A stretch of DNA of 64,000 nt from Thermococcus sp. M39 (GCF_012027325.1 NZ_SNUG01000001.1:186001-250000); one strand, 5' to 3'; shown: positions 18,191 through 29,238, counted from the stretch's first letter. Numbers and translations are program-made. Notes: generated by a model not told the origin, from the letters alone.

Positions 18191-18831
18191 AAAAGTTAAT
18201 GGTGGTATTGGTTTTTGTGTTTGTTATACTTTTGCCTTTAAGTTACTCTTACTTAACCTATAAACCACCATCAATTGACAAAATGAAAGATGAATTGGAT
18301 TTGATAGCATCTAAGGATATTGTTTGCAGTGAGAAGGGTAAACTAATAAATCCTAACTTGACAATAGTGTATTATCACACAGTTAAGAAAATTGGAAGTA
18401 ACTACATTGTTTATAAAGATGCGAATTTTTCAACAGGACGTAGGCTTCAATTGTACTTAACTATAAACAAAGATGGATACTCGGGATATATTCTAGTAAA
18501 TAACACTGAGAAATATCCTCTGACAGATTCTAACTTTAGAAGATTCTATTTAATTCCTCTTCAAGAGTACATTTCCTATATCGAGAATAATGGATGCATA
18601 ATTGGATGGAAACGTGGACTCTCAAAGTTAACTGATGTTAAAGTTGTTTCTCCATCACGTCTTCAGTCCCTTACAGGTGTTAAAGAATACAGGTTCACCG
18701 CAAAATGGGGAAGTGCCAATGTTGAAATAACAACAACATCAGAGGGCATTCCTATAAAAATTGTTCAAAGATTTCCTGAGGGATCATATATAGTGTCAAG
18801 GCTATACCTAATTAATGACGAGTCAAGTTAG
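18187..18831 (+). CDS. Membrane-anchored or secreted protein of unknown function
   Basis: This 214-residue protein has an N-terminal hydrophobic segment (residues 4-22), which is a signal peptide or an anchor, and then a predicted outside domain with mixed strands. The end (VKEYRFTAKWGSANVEITTTSEGIPIKI) looks like a beta-sheet lipoprotein-type fold similar in style to LolA or outer-surface carriers, but I cannot name a family. It contains two cysteines. The ATGA overlap couples it to the preceding secreted protein. GC content is low (19 of 60 in the one line I counted). Confidence 0.68.
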   Translation: MKKLMVVLVFVFVILLPLSYSYLTYKPPSIDKMKDELDLIASKDIVCSEKGKLINPNLTIVYYHTVKKIGSNYIVYKDANFSTGRRLQLYLTINKDGYSGYILVNNTEKYPLTDSNFRRFYLIPLQEYISYIENNGCIIGWKRGLSKLTDVKVVSPSRLQSLTGVKEYRFTAKWGSANVEITTTSEGIPIKIVQRFPEGSYIVSRLYLINDESS

Positions 18832-18905
18832 TCTTTTTAGATATTTTATTTTTTCCTCAGAATATCCTTTTAGACCATAACCTTTAATTATTTCTGTTTT
18901 TGTAG

Positions 18906-20327
<1,422 letters not shown>

Positions 20328-20351
20328 TTTCTTTTCTTATTCTTTGGTAAA

Positions 20352-20461
20352 TTTTATATACGTGGATTTACTAATAATTCATGGAGTCCCATTTGGGGTT
20401 TAGGGGCTCTTCAGTGGTTTTCAAAGGCTAGATTTCATTCTAATCATCTGGAGGTGATAAT
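20352..20461 (+). promoter_or_regulatory. Promoter and long structured leader of the mannosylglycerate operon
   Basis: TTTTATATA at 20352-20360 is a strong TATA box. The expected start is near 20382, giving a leader of about 80 nt, long for this group. The leader opens with a hairpin: GAGTCCC (20384-20390) pairs with GGGGCTC (20403-20409) with one G-T pair and a 12-nt loop. The ribosome binding site GGAGGTGAT follows at the end. Confidence 0.5.
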
Positions 20462-21646
20462 ATGCTTTTAGAAGCTCCCGTTTACAAGGAAATATTCGGA
20501 GCTGTTAAGATTTATGAATTGCAAAAGCTCCTCAAAATGGATACTGAGACAGAGGAAGTGCCGATGTTTACTGTCATGAACATTCCGAGGGAGGACATTT
20601 ACCGCACACTGGGAGAGATGGCAGTTGTTGTTCCAATGAAAAACGAAAAGCTGCACTTGGTTGATGGTGTTTTGAAGGCAATACCTCACAAGTGTCCTAT
20701 AATCATAGTCTCGAACAGCAAAAGAGAGGGTCCAAATAGATACAGACAAGAGGTTGATTTGGTTAGGCACTTCTACAATTTGACTCACTCAAGGATTATC
20801 ATGGTTCATCAAAAGGATTCTGGAATAGCCAAGGCATTTGAAAAAGTCGGCTACACTGCAATACTTGATGAGAAGGGAAATGTTAGGAGCGGCAAGGGTG
20901 AAGGAATGGTTATTGGAATTTTACTTGCAAAAGCTATTGGCGCAAAATACGTAGGATTTGTTGATGCCGATAACTACATTCCTGGAGCTGTTAATGAATA
21001 TGTAAAAGACTATGCTGCTGGCTTTCTTATGAGTGAGAGTGAATACACGATGGTTCGTCTTCACTGGAGGCACAAGCCCAAAGTTACAAGGGGTAGCTTG
21101 TATTTCAAGAAATGGGGAAGGGTAAGTGAAATCACAAACCGCTATCTCAATCAGCTAATCAGCGAGCAAACTGCCTTTGAGACTACGATAATGGTCACCG
21201 GCAATGCTGGAGAGCATGCGATGACCATGAAGCTGGCTGAGATAATGCCATTCTCAACTGGCTACTCAATAGAGCCATATGAGATAGTCTATCTTCTTGA
21301 GAGATTTGGAAGATGGGAAGGGGTTGAGGAGTATCAAGATGTCTTTGATCAGGGGATTGAGGTATTCCAAATTGAAACTCTCAATCCGCACTTCCATGAG
21401 GATAAGGGACAGAGGCATGTGAAAGAAATGATTTTGATGTCTCTGGCAACCATTTATCACTCAACTTTAGCTTCAGAGAGCCTCAAGAGGAAGATACTTG
21501 AGGATTTAAGGATGCACAGCATAATAGGTGAAAACGAAGAGCCACCGAAGCCAATTGTAATGCCACCGATTAGGGATGTAGATGTGAAGAAATGGATGAG
21601 AATCGTTGAGAACAACTCTGAAACCTTACTCAAACTTGGTCTATAG
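20462..21646 (+). CDS. mpgS: Mannosyl-3-phosphoglycerate synthase
   Basis: This enzyme joins GDP-mannose and 3-phosphoglycerate to make mannosyl-3-phosphoglycerate, the first committed step to the osmolyte mannosylglycerate. It is a 394-residue GT-A glycosyltransferase (family GT55) with the nucleotide-sugar site [22 protein letters not shown] and the metal motif VDADNY. The length equals the Pyrococcus enzyme. It is followed 8 nt later by the matching phosphatase and then the GDP-mannose supply genes, the classic operon order. Expression of this pathway is known to respond to salt and heat stress. Confidence 0.97.
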   Translation: MLLEAPVYKEIFGAVKIYELQKLLKMDTETEEVPMFTVMNIPREDIYRTLGEMAVVVPMKNEKLHLVDGVLKAIPHKCPIIIVSNSKREGPNRYRQEVDLVRHFYNLTHSRIIMVHQKDSGIAKAFEKVGYTAILDEKGNVRSGKGEGMVIGILLAKAIGAKYVGFVDADNYIPGAVNEYVKDYAAGFLMSESEYTMVRLHWRHKPKVTRGSLYFKKWGRVSEITNRYLNQLISEQTAFETTIMVTGNAGEHAMTMKLAEIMPFSTGYSIEPYEIVYLLERFGRWEGVEEYQDVFDQGIEVFQIETLNPHFHEDKGQRHVKEMILMSLATIYHSTLASESLKRKILEDLRMHSIIGENEEPPKPIVMPPIRDVDVKKWMRIVENNSETLLKLGL

Positions 21647-21654
21647 GTGATCCA

Positions 21655-22392
21655 ATGAGAGTGATATTCCTTGATCTCGATAGGACTTTAATTGGAGACG
21701 ATTACTCACCAGAACCAGCTAAAGCTGTGGTTAATGAATTAAAAAGGAGAGGCTTTGGAATAATCTTTAATTCGTCAAAGACCAGAGCTGAGCAGGAGTA
21801 TTACAGAAAAGCCTTAAATGTTGAGGATCCCTTCATAGTGGAGACTGGGAGTGCAATATACATTCCAAAGAAATACTTCCCATTTAGTTTCAATTTTACG
21901 AGGGAAGTGGGAGAGTACTTTGTCATAGAGCTTGGCGAGAAATATGGAGCCATCAAAAAAGTCCTCGATGATCTTAGTGAAGAGTTTGGCTTAAAATATT
22001 ATGGAAACTCAAGTATTGAGGAAGTTATGGAGTTCACAGGGCTTCCGAGACATTTAGCAGAGCTTGCAATGATGAGAGAATATTCAGAAACTATCTTTCG
22101 TTGGAAAAGTGAGAAATTCATTGAAGCAATTAAGTCTAAGGGTCTTAAGGTTTCAAAGGGAAGCAGATTTTACAACGTTCATGGAAACACAGACAAAGGA
22201 AAGGCTGCGTATATTTTGCTGCTCCTTTATTCTAAGTTCTTTGGAGATATTGAATCTTACGCTGTTGGTGATGGACTCAACGACTTCCCGCTCTTTGATG
22301 TTGTTGATAAAGCTTTCATAATTGGAAATCTAAAGCATCCAAATGCTGTAAATATCAGTTCAATAGAAGAATTATTGGAGGTGATAAAATGA
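21655..22392 (+). CDS. mpgP: Mannosyl-3-phosphoglycerate phosphatase
   Basis: It removes the phosphate from mannosyl-3-phosphoglycerate to release mannosylglycerate. This 245-residue HAD-superfamily protein has the nucleophile motif DLDRTL at the N-terminus, the motif II Ser/Thr region [11 protein letters not shown], a C2B cap, and motif [15 protein letters not shown] 21655 follows GGTGAT. It overlaps the ManC start by 4 nt (ATGA). Confidence 0.95.
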   Translation: MRVIFLDLDRTLIGDDYSPEPAKAVVNELKRRGFGIIFNSSKTRAEQEYYRKALNVEDPFIVETGSAIYIPKKYFPFSFNFTREVGEYFVIELGEKYGAIKKVLDDLSEEFGLKYYGNSSIEEVMEFTGLPRHLAELAMMREYSETIFRWKSEKFIEAIKSKGLKVSKGSRFYNVHGNTDKGKAAYILLLLYSKFFGDIESYAVGDGLNDFPLFDVVDKAFIIGNLKHPNAVNISSIEELLEVIK

Positions 22393-23771
22393 AGACGCTG
22401 GTTTTGGCTGGAGGAAAAGGAACTCGCTTATGGCCACTAAGTAGAGAATTAATGCCAAAACAATTTATAAGGATATTTGATGATACCTCACTTTTCCAAA
22501 AGACAATAGAGAGGGCTCTACTTTTCTCAAAGCCAAAGGAAATTTTCGTAGTAACCAATAAAGAGTATCGTTTTAGAGTTTTTGATGAGCTTAGGGATAT
22601 GGGCATTGAGATTCCAAAGGAAAACGTCCTCCTCGAGCCGATAGGGAAGAACACCCTCCCAGCAATTTACTGGGGGCTGAAAACAATCCATGAGAACTTT
22701 GGAAAATCAAAAGTCGCTGTTTTGCCATCAGACCATCTAATTGATGCAAATGAAAAATACATCAAAGCTTTTAGAACAGCAGAAAAACTTGCTGAGAACT
22801 ACTTTGTAACATTTGGAATCAAACCTACAAAGCCCCATACTGGCTACGGTTATATAAAGCCCGGAGAGAAATTGGAAGGCGGTTATAAAGTTGCTGAATT
22901 TAAAGAAAAGCCAGACTTGGAGACTGCGAAAAAGTATGTTGAGGAAGGTTACTACTGGAACAGTGGAATGTTCATGTTTGACACAGAGCTTTTCATTGAA
23001 GAGGTCAAAAGATTGGCTCCAGAAATCTACAATGCATTTGAAGAGGCCAAAAGCATCGAGGAAGCTTATGAATTAGTTCCAGATATCTCAGTTGATTACG
23101 GGATCATGGAGAAGACTGACAAAGCCGCAGTTGTGCCATTGAATGTTTACTGGAACGATTTAGGAAGCTTTGATGCAATCTACGATGCATTCGAGAAAGA
23201 TGAAGACGGGAATGCAGTTAAAATTAGAGGATTAAAGGCAGATTACATAGGAATAGACTCAAAGAACAACCTCATAATGACCGAGCGCTTAACGGCAACA
23301 GTTGGAGTGAAGGACTTAATCATAATTGACACTGGAGATGCACTGCTCGTTGCTCACAGAGGGGAAAGCCAGAAGGTTAAGGAGGTTTACAAGAAGCTCA
23401 AAGAGAAGGGTGACGAGAGGGTTATCGTTCACAGAACAGCTTACAGACCATGGGGAAGCTATACTGTCCTCGAAGAAGGAGACCGCTACAAAATCAAGCG
23501 CTTGACAGTTCTGCCTGGTAAAAAATTGAGCCTCCAGATGCACTACCACCGCTCAGAGCACTGGGTCGTTGTTAGGGGAACAGCAAAGGTCATAGTTGGG
23601 GATAAGGAAATCCTCCTGAGACCTGGAGAAAGTACATTCATCCCTGCTGGGGTTAAACATAGATTAGAGAACCCTGGAAAAGTAGTTTTGGAAGTCATTG
23701 AGACCCAGATAGGTGAGTATCTCGGTGAGGACGACATAGTAAGATTCCAAGATGACTTTGGAAGGGATTGA
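22389..23771 (+). CDS. manC: Bifunctional mannose-1-phosphate guanylyltransferase / mannose-6-phosphate isomerase
   Basis: This 460-residue protein supplies GDP-mannose. The N-terminal nucleotidyltransferase has [20 protein letters not shown] at residues 5-24. The C-terminal cupin isomerase domain (from about residue 345) has [19 protein letters not shown] with the metal-binding histidines. ATG 22389 has GGAGGTGAT upstream. It is the third gene of the mannosylglycerate operon. GDP-mannose may also feed glycan and lipid glycosylation. Confidence 0.95.
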   Translation: MKTLVLAGGKGTRLWPLSRELMPKQFIRIFDDTSLFQKTIERALLFSKPKEIFVVTNKEYRFRVFDELRDMGIEIPKENVLLEPIGKNTLPAIYWGLKTIHENFGKSKVAVLPSDHLIDANEKYIKAFRTAEKLAENYFVTFGIKPTKPHTGYGYIKPGEKLEGGYKVAEFKEKPDLETAKKYVEEGYYWNSGMFMFDTELFIEEVKRLAPEIYNAFEEAKSIEEAYELVPDISVDYGIMEKTDKAAVVPLNVYWNDLGSFDAIYDAFEKDEDGNAVKIRGLKADYIGIDSKNNLIMTERLTATVGVKDLIIIDTGDALLVAHRGESQKVKEVYKKLKEKGDERVIVHRTAYRPWGSYTVLEEGDRYKIKRLTVLPGKKLSLQMHYHRSEHWVVVRGTAKVIVGDKEILLRPGESTFIPAGVKHRLENPGKVVLEVIETQIGEYLGEDDIVRFQDDFGRD

Positions 23772-23798
23772 GATGGAGCTTTTTTGCTTTTAGCCTTT

Positions 23799-23806
23799 TT
23801 TATAAA
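23799..23806 (+). promoter_or_regulatory. TATA box of the phosphomannomutase gene
   Basis: TTTATAAA in a T-rich gap, 37-44 bp before the ATG at 23843, gives a likely start near 23828. The fourth mannose gene can therefore be transcribed on its own. The T-rich stretch just before it may end the upstream transcript. Confidence 0.55.
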
Positions 23807-23842
23807 CATTAAAATCCAAGAAACTGCGAAAAGGTGATGGAA

Positions 23843-25216
23843 ATGGGAAAGCTGTTTGGAACATTTGGAGTCAGAGGAATTGCAAATGAAAAGATAACTC
23901 CCGAATTTGCTCTTAAAATAGGAATGGCATTTGGGACTCTACTAAAAAGAGAACAGCCAGACAAAGAGCTTTGGGTCGTTGTGGGAAGAGACACAAGAGT
24001 GAGCGGTGAAATGTTGAAAAACGCTCTAATCTCTGGGCTTTTGAGTGTTGGAATAAATGTTATTGATGTGAATATTGCGCCAACTCCTGCAATTCAGTTC
24101 GCATGCAGATACTTTGGAGTTGATGGCGGGGCAGTGATTACTGCATCCCACAATCCTCCAGAATACAATGGGATTAAGCTTTTAGAGCCAAATGGATTGG
24201 GTTTAAAGAAGGAGAGGGAAGCAATTGTAGAGGAGCTATTCTTCAAGGAAGAGTTTGATAGAGCAAAGTGGCACGAAATTGGCCGCTTGGAGAAGAGAGA
24301 CATAATAAGACCTTACATTGATGCAATAAAGTCTAAGGTTGACGTGGAGGCAATAAAGAAGAGAAAGCCCTTTGTAGTGGTTGACACTTCAAATGGTGCC
24401 GGCTCGTTAGTTCTGCCTTACCTACTTAGGGAGCTTGGCTGTAAGGTTGTCAGCGTGAATGCTCATCCAGATGGGCACTTCCCAGCAAGAGACCCAGAGC
24501 CAAACGAAGAGAACCTTCAAGGATTCATGAAGATCGTCAAAGCATTAGGGGCAGATTTTGGTGTCGCTCAAGATGGAGATGCAGACCGTTCAGTGTTTAT
24601 TGATGAAAACGGGAACTTCATTCAGGGAGATAAAACCTTTGCACTAGTTGTTAAGGCAATGCTTCAAGAGCACGGTGGAGGCTTGGTTGTTACAACTATA
24701 GCGACATCACACATAATTGATGAGCTTGCAAAGCAGTATGGAGGAAAAGTTCTCAAGACGAAGGTTGGAGATTTGATAGTCTCGAGAGCTTTACTTGAGC
24801 ACAACGGTTTGGTTGGCGGAGAGGAGAACGGCGGTGTCATCTTCCCAGACCATGTCTTGGGCAGAGATGGAGCAATGACTGTGGCAAAGATAGTCGAGAT
24901 ATTTGCAAAGAGCGGAAAGAAGTTCAGCGAGCTTATTGATGAACTTCCTAAGTTCTATCAGGTGAAGACAAAGAGACACATTGAGGGCGATAGGCATGCA
25001 ATAGTTGGAAAAGTTGCCAAAATTGCAGAGCAGGAAGGCTTTAGAATCAACACAACCGATGGAACAAAGATTCTCTTTGACGATGGCTGGGTTTTAGTTA
25101 GGGCAAGCGGAACAGAGCCAATAATAAGAATTTTCGCAGAAGCAAGAAGTGAAGAGAAGGCTAAAGAATATCTTGATTTGGGACTGAGTCTTTTGGATGA
25201 GGCTTTGAAGAGCTAA
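23843..25216 (+). CDS. manB: Phosphomannomutase/phosphoglucomutase
   Basis: It interconverts hexose 6-phosphates and 1-phosphates and supplies mannose 1-phosphate to ManC. The 457-residue alpha-D-phosphohexomutase has the phosphoserine loop TASHNPPEYNGIK (about residue 93), the metal loop DGDADR, the sugar loop GEENGG and the phosphate-binding RASGTEPIIR. ATG 23843 (MGKLFGTFGVRG) follows GGTGATGG and matches the usual archaeal N-terminus. It closes the mannosylglycerate gene set. Confidence 0.94.
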   Translation: MGKLFGTFGVRGIANEKITPEFALKIGMAFGTLLKREQPDKELWVVVGRDTRVSGEMLKNALISGLLSVGINVIDVNIAPTPAIQFACRYFGVDGGAVITASHNPPEYNGIKLLEPNGLGLKKEREAIVEELFFKEEFDRAKWHEIGRLEKRDIIRPYIDAIKSKVDVEAIKKRKPFVVVDTSNGAGSLVLPYLLRELGCKVVSVNAHPDGHFPARDPEPNEENLQGFMKIVKALGADFGVAQDGDADRSVFIDENGNFIQGDKTFALVVKAMLQEHGGGLVVTTIATSHIIDELAKQYGGKVLKTKVGDLIVSRALLEHNGLVGGEENGGVIFPDHVLGRDGAMTVAKIVEIFAKSGKKFSELIDELPKFYQVKTKRHIEGDRHAIVGKVAKIAEQEGFRINTTDGTKILFDDGWVLVRASGTEPIIRIFAEARSEEKAKEYLDLGLSLLDEALKS

Positions 25217-25306
25217 TTTTAATTTTTTGCCCTTTTTAATTCTTAACCAAAAACTTTTAGGGTGTATAATCGAATCTTTTTTCATATATTGTGGAGGGAG
25301 AATTCA

Positions 25307-25789
25307 ATGAATGTGACTACTGTATTTATAAATGCTTTAGCTGTTGTATGTCTGGTTTTTGCTTTAACAAAGGATCCAGCAAAAACAAAACAAGCACTAA
25401 AGATGGCAGTGATCTCATTCTTTAGAATCTTCCCCACTGTTCTTGCCATAATAATCATTATAGGCTTGCTTTCTGGTTTCGTGCCGGAAAGTCAAATTTC
25501 TAAGATCGTCGGTGAAAACGCGGGGTTTAGAGGAGTGCTTACTGTTGCATTTTTAGGAGCAATACTCCATATCCCTTCGTTGATATCTTTTCCGTTGGCA
25601 GCATCTCTCCTTGAAAAAGGAGCTTCGATTACCTCAGTTGCTGTCTTTATAACTACACTGACAATGATTGGAATGGTCACTTTGCCTCTTGAAATAAGGA
25701 TATTGGGGAAAAAGCTGGCATTGCTTAGAAATGGATTGAGCTTTATCATTGTAATTATCATTGGGCTTATCATGGGGGCGATATTATGA
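25307..25789 (+). CDS. COG0701-type permease, first half
   Basis: This 160-residue membrane protein has about four or five hydrophobic helices. It is related to half of the COG0701/DUF318 permeases (ArsP-like). The repeat motif is FPLAASLLEKGASITSVAVF, mirrored in the next gene as FPIAATLLKKGARISNIIAF. ATG 25307 follows GGAGGGAG. It overlaps the second half in ATGA. Family members export organo-arsenicals or other small solutes, but the substrate here is unknown. Confidence 0.78.
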   Translation: MNVTTVFINALAVVCLVFALTKDPAKTKQALKMAVISFFRIFPTVLAIIIIIGLLSGFVPESQISKIVGENAGFRGVLTVAFLGAILHIPSLISFPLAASLLEKGASITSVAVFITTLTMIGMVTLPLEIRILGKKLALLRNGLSFIIVIIIGLIMGAIL

Positions 25790-26340
25790 AAAAGATGTCG
25801 AAAGAGAAACAGAAAAGAGGGTTCGTAAAAGATATGCTCTTTTTAGGGGTTACATTAGCGATTGCGATAGTTTTGTTATTAATGTTCCCTGAAAAGAAAG
25901 AACCCGTAATTTCATCTTCAAAAGGGTTCTTTATGGAAATGATTCTGATACTGTCCGCCGTGATGATATTGATGGGACTTTTTGCAGTGTTTGTTCCAAA
26001 TGATGTTATCGTGAAGTATTTGGGAAGAAGTTCTGGAATAAAGGGCATATTCCTTGCTATACTTATGGGAGCATTTCCCACAGGTCCCCTTTATGTAGCT
26101 TTTCCCATAGCTGCGACTTTACTTAAAAAAGGTGCTCGTATCTCCAACATTATTGCCTTTCTTTCAGCATGGGCATGCATCAAGATTCCTCAAGAGCTAG
26201 TGGAGCTCCAATTTCTTGGACTGAAGTTTATGATAGCGAGACTCCTTTTAACTGTAGTTTTTGTAATTGTCATGGGAATAGTGATAGAACAAATAGTTTT
26301 GTGGAGCGAAAAGACAAACAAACATGAACAAACTTCATGA
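25786..26340 (+). CDS. COG0701-type permease, second half
   Basis: This 184-residue partner of the preceding gene has a basic cytoplasmic N-terminus and then five or so hydrophobic helices. Its central repeat parallels the first protein. A cysteine in SAWACIKIPQE lies in the repeat where the first half has Thr/Met, a candidate substrate-contacting residue. In many organisms both halves form one polypeptide. Here they are separate but translationally coupled, so a heterodimer is expected. Confidence 0.76.
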   Translation: MKKMSKEKQKRGFVKDMLFLGVTLAIAIVLLLMFPEKKEPVISSSKGFFMEMILILSAVMILMGLFAVFVPNDVIVKYLGRSSGIKGIFLAILMGAFPTGPLYVAFPIAATLLKKGARISNIIAFLSAWACIKIPQELVELQFLGLKFMIARLLLTVVFVIVMGIVIEQIVLWSEKTNKHEQTS

Positions 26341-26381
26341 AGATGTTGCTACGTCCTCTTTGTAAAGAAAGTTTGTTTGTG

Positions 26382-26401
26382 GGGGAGATTCTTCTCTCCC
26401 C
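26382..26401. terminator. Hairpin between convergent genes
   Basis: GGGGAGA (26382-26388) and TCTCCCC (26395-26401) form a perfect 7-bp stem with a 6-nt loop, followed by TTTC. It lies in the 70-nt gap between the permease pair and the convergent gene at 26411, so it could end transcription from either side. Archaeal terminators usually rely on T-runs alone. Confidence 0.45.
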
Positions 26402-26410
26402 TTTCATATC

Positions 26411-26881
26411 TCAACCAAAGAAAGCACCCATCATATCCATCTGCTCTTCGCTGAAGCTTTTAACCTTGAACTCTGGCATTTCTGGGATTGATCTCTCATA
26501 ATCGGCTGGGCTTATCTTCTCAGCTTTACCCTCTTTGACTTTGAAGTACAGTCCAATTCCCTCGCTTTTGTAGGCAACTAAAAATTCTTCACTCTCAATG
26601 TCGCTCATCTTAACGAATATTGCGTTTCCACCAGTATACGGCTTTTTACACTTGAATGGAAAGCTTGCCGAATTTAACATAGCATCTCCAAGAGCCATGT
26701 TTGCCTTTTTGCCGTTAATCTCTGTCCAGAACTTAGCTCCTTCAAAGTCTCCCTCAACAACAATGAGGAACTTCTCTCCGTCAAGCTCTATTACTGGTGC
26801 TCCCTTCTTCTCCAAAATTTCAAAGAGCTGAGCTATTGTTTCGGCATTTTTTAAGCTTGCAACAAACCCTTCAACTTTCAT
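26411..26881 (-). CDS. Conserved hypothetical protein beside the Ni/Co transporter
   Basis: This 156-residue soluble protein has no membrane segment or recognised motif. The first 60 residues (MKVEGFVASLKNAETIAQLF, then a strand-rich part) and the end (EEQMDMMGAFFG, Met-rich) are its most visible features. It has one cysteine in a lysine-rich stretch, PFKCKKPYTGG. It lies 1 nt after the transporter ATPase stop on the same strand, so it is probably the last gene of that operon. A link to nickel/cobalt handling is inference from position only. Confidence 0.7.
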   Translation of the reverse strand: MKVEGFVASLKNAETIAQLFEILEKKGAPVIELDGEKFLIVVEGDFEGAKFWTEINGKKANMALGDAMLNSASFPFKCKKPYTGGNAIFVKMSDIESEEFLVAYKSEGIGLYFKVKEGKAEKISPADYERSIPEMPEFKVKSFSEEQMDMMGAFFG

Positions 26882-26882
26882 T

Positions 26883-27710
26883 TTAATGCCTCCCGTTATT
26901 CACTCTGAGCTTTTGAGTTGAAAGACTTAAAAAGTTAGCTATCTTTTCTCTGGCATCTTCGAGGTTCTTTGGAACACCTAAGTTTAAGCTGAGAAACAGC
27001 TCAATGAGAGGAGGAACGTCTAGGTTGTGAGCTTTTAAGAGTTTAACATCTCCCAAAATTTCCTCTGGAGTGCCAACCTTGATTATCTGTCCCTTATCAA
27101 TCAATGCAATTCTATCGCAGAGCGTTAAATACTCGGCTTCATGGGAGGCTAAGATTATTGTCTTTTCCCCTCTAAATTGCTCAATCAGTGTTCTAACTTG
27201 TTCTTTTCCTCTAAAGTCAAGGTTTGCAAAAGGTTCATCAAAGACCAGAATTTCTGGATCCATAGCCAAAACAGTGGCTATTGCGATCCTCTTCTTCTCC
27301 CCGAAACTTAGATACTTAATCTCTCTGCCAGCATAGCTTTCCATTCCAACAAATTTCAATGCTTTATAAACTCTCTCTTCGAGCTCTTTACCTCTCAACC
27401 CTAGGTTATAAGGGCCGAAGGCAACATCCTCAAAAACTGTTGGTGAGAAGAGCTGGTCATTTGGGTCTTGAAAAACTATTCCTACTCTCTTCCTAACTTC
27501 TCGTGGATTTTTAACTGGATTTAGCCCATCAATCAGAATCTCTCCCTTTTTAGGCTTTAATATCCCATTTAAATGCAGAATGAGGGTCGATTTCCCAGCT
27601 CCATTAGGTCCTAATAACCCAAAAACCTCTCCCTTCTTGATTTCTAAATTTATGTCTCTGAGTATTCCCTTTTCACCATAGGAAAAATGTAGATGCCTTA
27701 TTTCTATCAT
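26883..27710 (-). CDS. cbiO: Nickel/cobalt ECF transporter ATPase (CbiO/NikO)
   Basis: This 275-residue ATPase of the energy-coupling-factor type has Walker A GPNGAGKST, Q-loop VFQDPNDQLFSP (the 'NDQLF' form is typical of CbiO/EcfA), signature LSFGEKKR, Walker B ILVFDEPFANLD and switch ASHEAEYL. It drives uptake through the CbiM/CbiQ membrane complex. It overlaps the CbiQ gene by 4 nt. Whether Ni2+ or Co2+ is carried cannot be decided from the ATPase. Confidence 0.94.
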   Translation of the reverse strand: MIEIRHLHFSYGEKGILRDINLEIKKGEVFGLLGPNGAGKSTLILHLNGILKPKKGEILIDGLNPVKNPREVRKRVGIVFQDPNDQLFSPTVFEDVAFGPYNLGLRGKELEERVYKALKFVGMESYAGREIKYLSFGEKKRIAIATVLAMDPEILVFDEPFANLDFRGKEQVRTLIEQFRGEKTIILASHEAEYLTLCDRIALIDKGQIIKVGTPEEILGDVKLLKAHNLDVPPLIELFLSLNLGVPKNLEDAREKIANFLSLSTQKLRVNNGRH

Positions 27711-28363
27711 ATCAGCACACCTATCAGCGCAATTACGCTGAAGATTAGTGGTATGATGCTTTTATGTCTTTCGAATTTTGGAAATTCACCAAAGCATCTT
27801 GAAAGCATTGCTTTGTAAATTTTGTCATTTCTAATGTAGGCTCTCATAAAAATCTCGCTGAGTAATGCACCAAGCTTTTGATAATATTCCCTTTTCCCTA
27901 TGCCGAAAGCCCTTGAATCTAAGGCTCGTTTCATTCTCAGTGCTTCATCTTTAAACAAGTCAAGATAGCGGTAAGTGAATGCAAGCGTTAAAATCAATAT
28001 CCTTGGAAATCTGAGCTCTTCCATTTCAGCCAAAAGCTTTGAGAAGCCTAAAGAGTTAGATGTCACAACAACAGCTGAAGAAGACAAGAAAGCCCTTCCT
28101 AAAAGCAGGAAGAATGAGTGGATTCCTTCTTTTGTTATAGCTCCAATTGGTGTGCTTACTAAAGGCTCACCGGGATTGAAAAGTGCAAGAATGAATAATA
28201 AGCCCTCAAACCCAAGTAAAAATCCCAAATGTTCAAAAATGCTCTTTTTTGGCCTTAAAAAGATAATCAGCCCGATAAGGACCATCCCAAAATATGCAAG
28301 CTCACTCAAACTTTTTCTCGTGACAACTGCAAGGGCATAAATTAAAAGAAAGAGCAAATACAA
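27707..28363 (-). CDS. cbiQ: Nickel/cobalt ECF transporter transmembrane subunit (CbiQ/NikQ)
   Basis: This 218-residue membrane protein is the T component of the transporter. It has several hydrophobic helices and the conserved cytoplasmic coupling region with the Ala-Arg-Gly-like motif (MKRALDSRAFG). It starts at TTG 28363 after GGGGGT, 2 nt downstream of the small PDGLE subunit stop. It transmits ATP-driven movement to the metal-binding subunit CbiM. Confidence 0.9.
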   Translation of the reverse strand: MYLLFLLIYALAVVTRKSLSELAYFGMVLIGLIIFLRPKKSIFEHLGFLLGFEGLLFILALFNPGEPLVSTPIGAITKEGIHSFFLLLGRAFLSSSAVVVTSNSLGFSKLLAEMEELRFPRILILTLAFTYRYLDLFKDEALRMKRALDSRAFGIGKREYYQKLGALLSEIFMRAYIRNDKIYKAMLSRCFGEFPKFERHKSIIPLIFSVIALIGVLI

Positions 28364-28365
28364 GT

Positions 28366-28614
28366 TTAAACCCCCTTTACCAACTTAGCAAGCCCATAAC
28401 TGAGTCCAAAGACTAAGACTATTCCAATTATTCCCATAACTACGCTCTGTCCCCATGTTTCTCCATAGTCGAGTGGTGCTTCATAAACTGGATGCTCCTC
28501 AAGTCCAACTTTTTCCATTGTTGCTTCTAATCCGTCGGGGTTATCTGAGGCGAACGGCAAAGCTATTGCAAGTAAGAGGATAATAATGATTAATCCTTTG
28601 ACTATTGCTTTCAT
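28366..28614 (-). CDS. Small PDGLE-domain subunit (CbiN/NikN-like)
   Basis: This 82-residue protein has an N-terminal hydrophobic helix, the diagnostic outside motif NPDGLE (residues 26-31), and a second hydrophobic helix near the end. PDGLE proteins replace CbiN in many nickel/cobalt transporters and help load the metal into CbiM. It overlaps CbiM by 4 nt (ATGA). Short but confidently assigned because of motif and context. Confidence 0.88.
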   Translation of the reverse strand: MKAIVKGLIIIILLLAIALPFASDNPDGLEATMEKVGLEEHPVYEAPLDYGETWGQSVVMGIIGIVLVFGLSYGLAKLVKGV

Positions 28615-29225
28615 GCGGGGACACCTCCTACTTCAGGAAGCTTAGCTCTAACTGCTTGAATAATTATTATGGTCAATATGGCTTCTCCCACCCCAATTAT
28701 TGCGTGGTAACTTGCCATGAGTGTTAGAACCTTTCCAAAGGGTAGACTTTTGCTTATTCCAATTTCGATTGTTGCCAGAACTGCTGCAAGAAATACTGAG
28801 AGCCATGAAGCCACTCCAATCGCTACAATTTCGTTTATGCTCTTTAGCTTAGTGTAAACTGTATACCCTAAGAATGCACCGAGTATCCCCATGTTGAGTA
28901 TATTAGCTCCAAGCGCTGTAATTCCACCATCTCCAAAGAGAAGTGTCTGGATTATGAGAACAGCAGTCATTATTAACACAGCAGCATAGGGGCCGAGTAA
29001 TATTGCTACAAGCGTTGCTCCAAGCAAATGCCCGCTGACTCCTCCGATTATTGGAAAGTTCACCATTTGAGCTGCAAAGATTCCAGCTGCAAAAAGCCCA
29101 AGAAGGGGAATCTTGTTCTCTGGTAGGTTCTTAAGTTTCTTTGCTGAATATGCTACCACCACTATCATTATGGCATACGTCACAACTATCACAGGCATGC
29201 TTAAAAGCCCGTCTGGGATGTGCAA
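28611..29225 (-). CDS. cbiM: Nickel/cobalt ECF transporter substrate-binding subunit (CbiM/NikM)
   Basis: This subunit of about 204 residues with several membrane helices has the family N-terminus HIPDGLL and a conserved His in GGVSGHLLG. In characterised CbiM/NikM, Met1-His2 at the N-terminus helps bind the metal. I choose TTG 29225, which gives MHIPDGLL and has GGAGGTGA 5 nt upstream. The GTG at 29234 would add three residues, destroy that arrangement and sit on the ribosome binding site. The gene lies first in the operon behind a NikR-like operator. Confidence 0.9.
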   Translation of the reverse strand: MHIPDGLLSMPVIVVTYAIMIVVVAYSAKKLKNLPENKIPLLGLFAAGIFAAQMVNFPIIGGVSGHLLGATLVAILLGPYAAVLIMTAVLIIQTLLFGDGGITALGANILNMGILGAFLGYTVYTKLKSINEIVAIGVASWLSVFLAAVLATIEIGISKSLPFGKVLTLMASYHAIIGVGEAILTIIIIQAVRAKLPEVGGVPA

Positions 29226-29238
29226 TACTTTCACCTCC

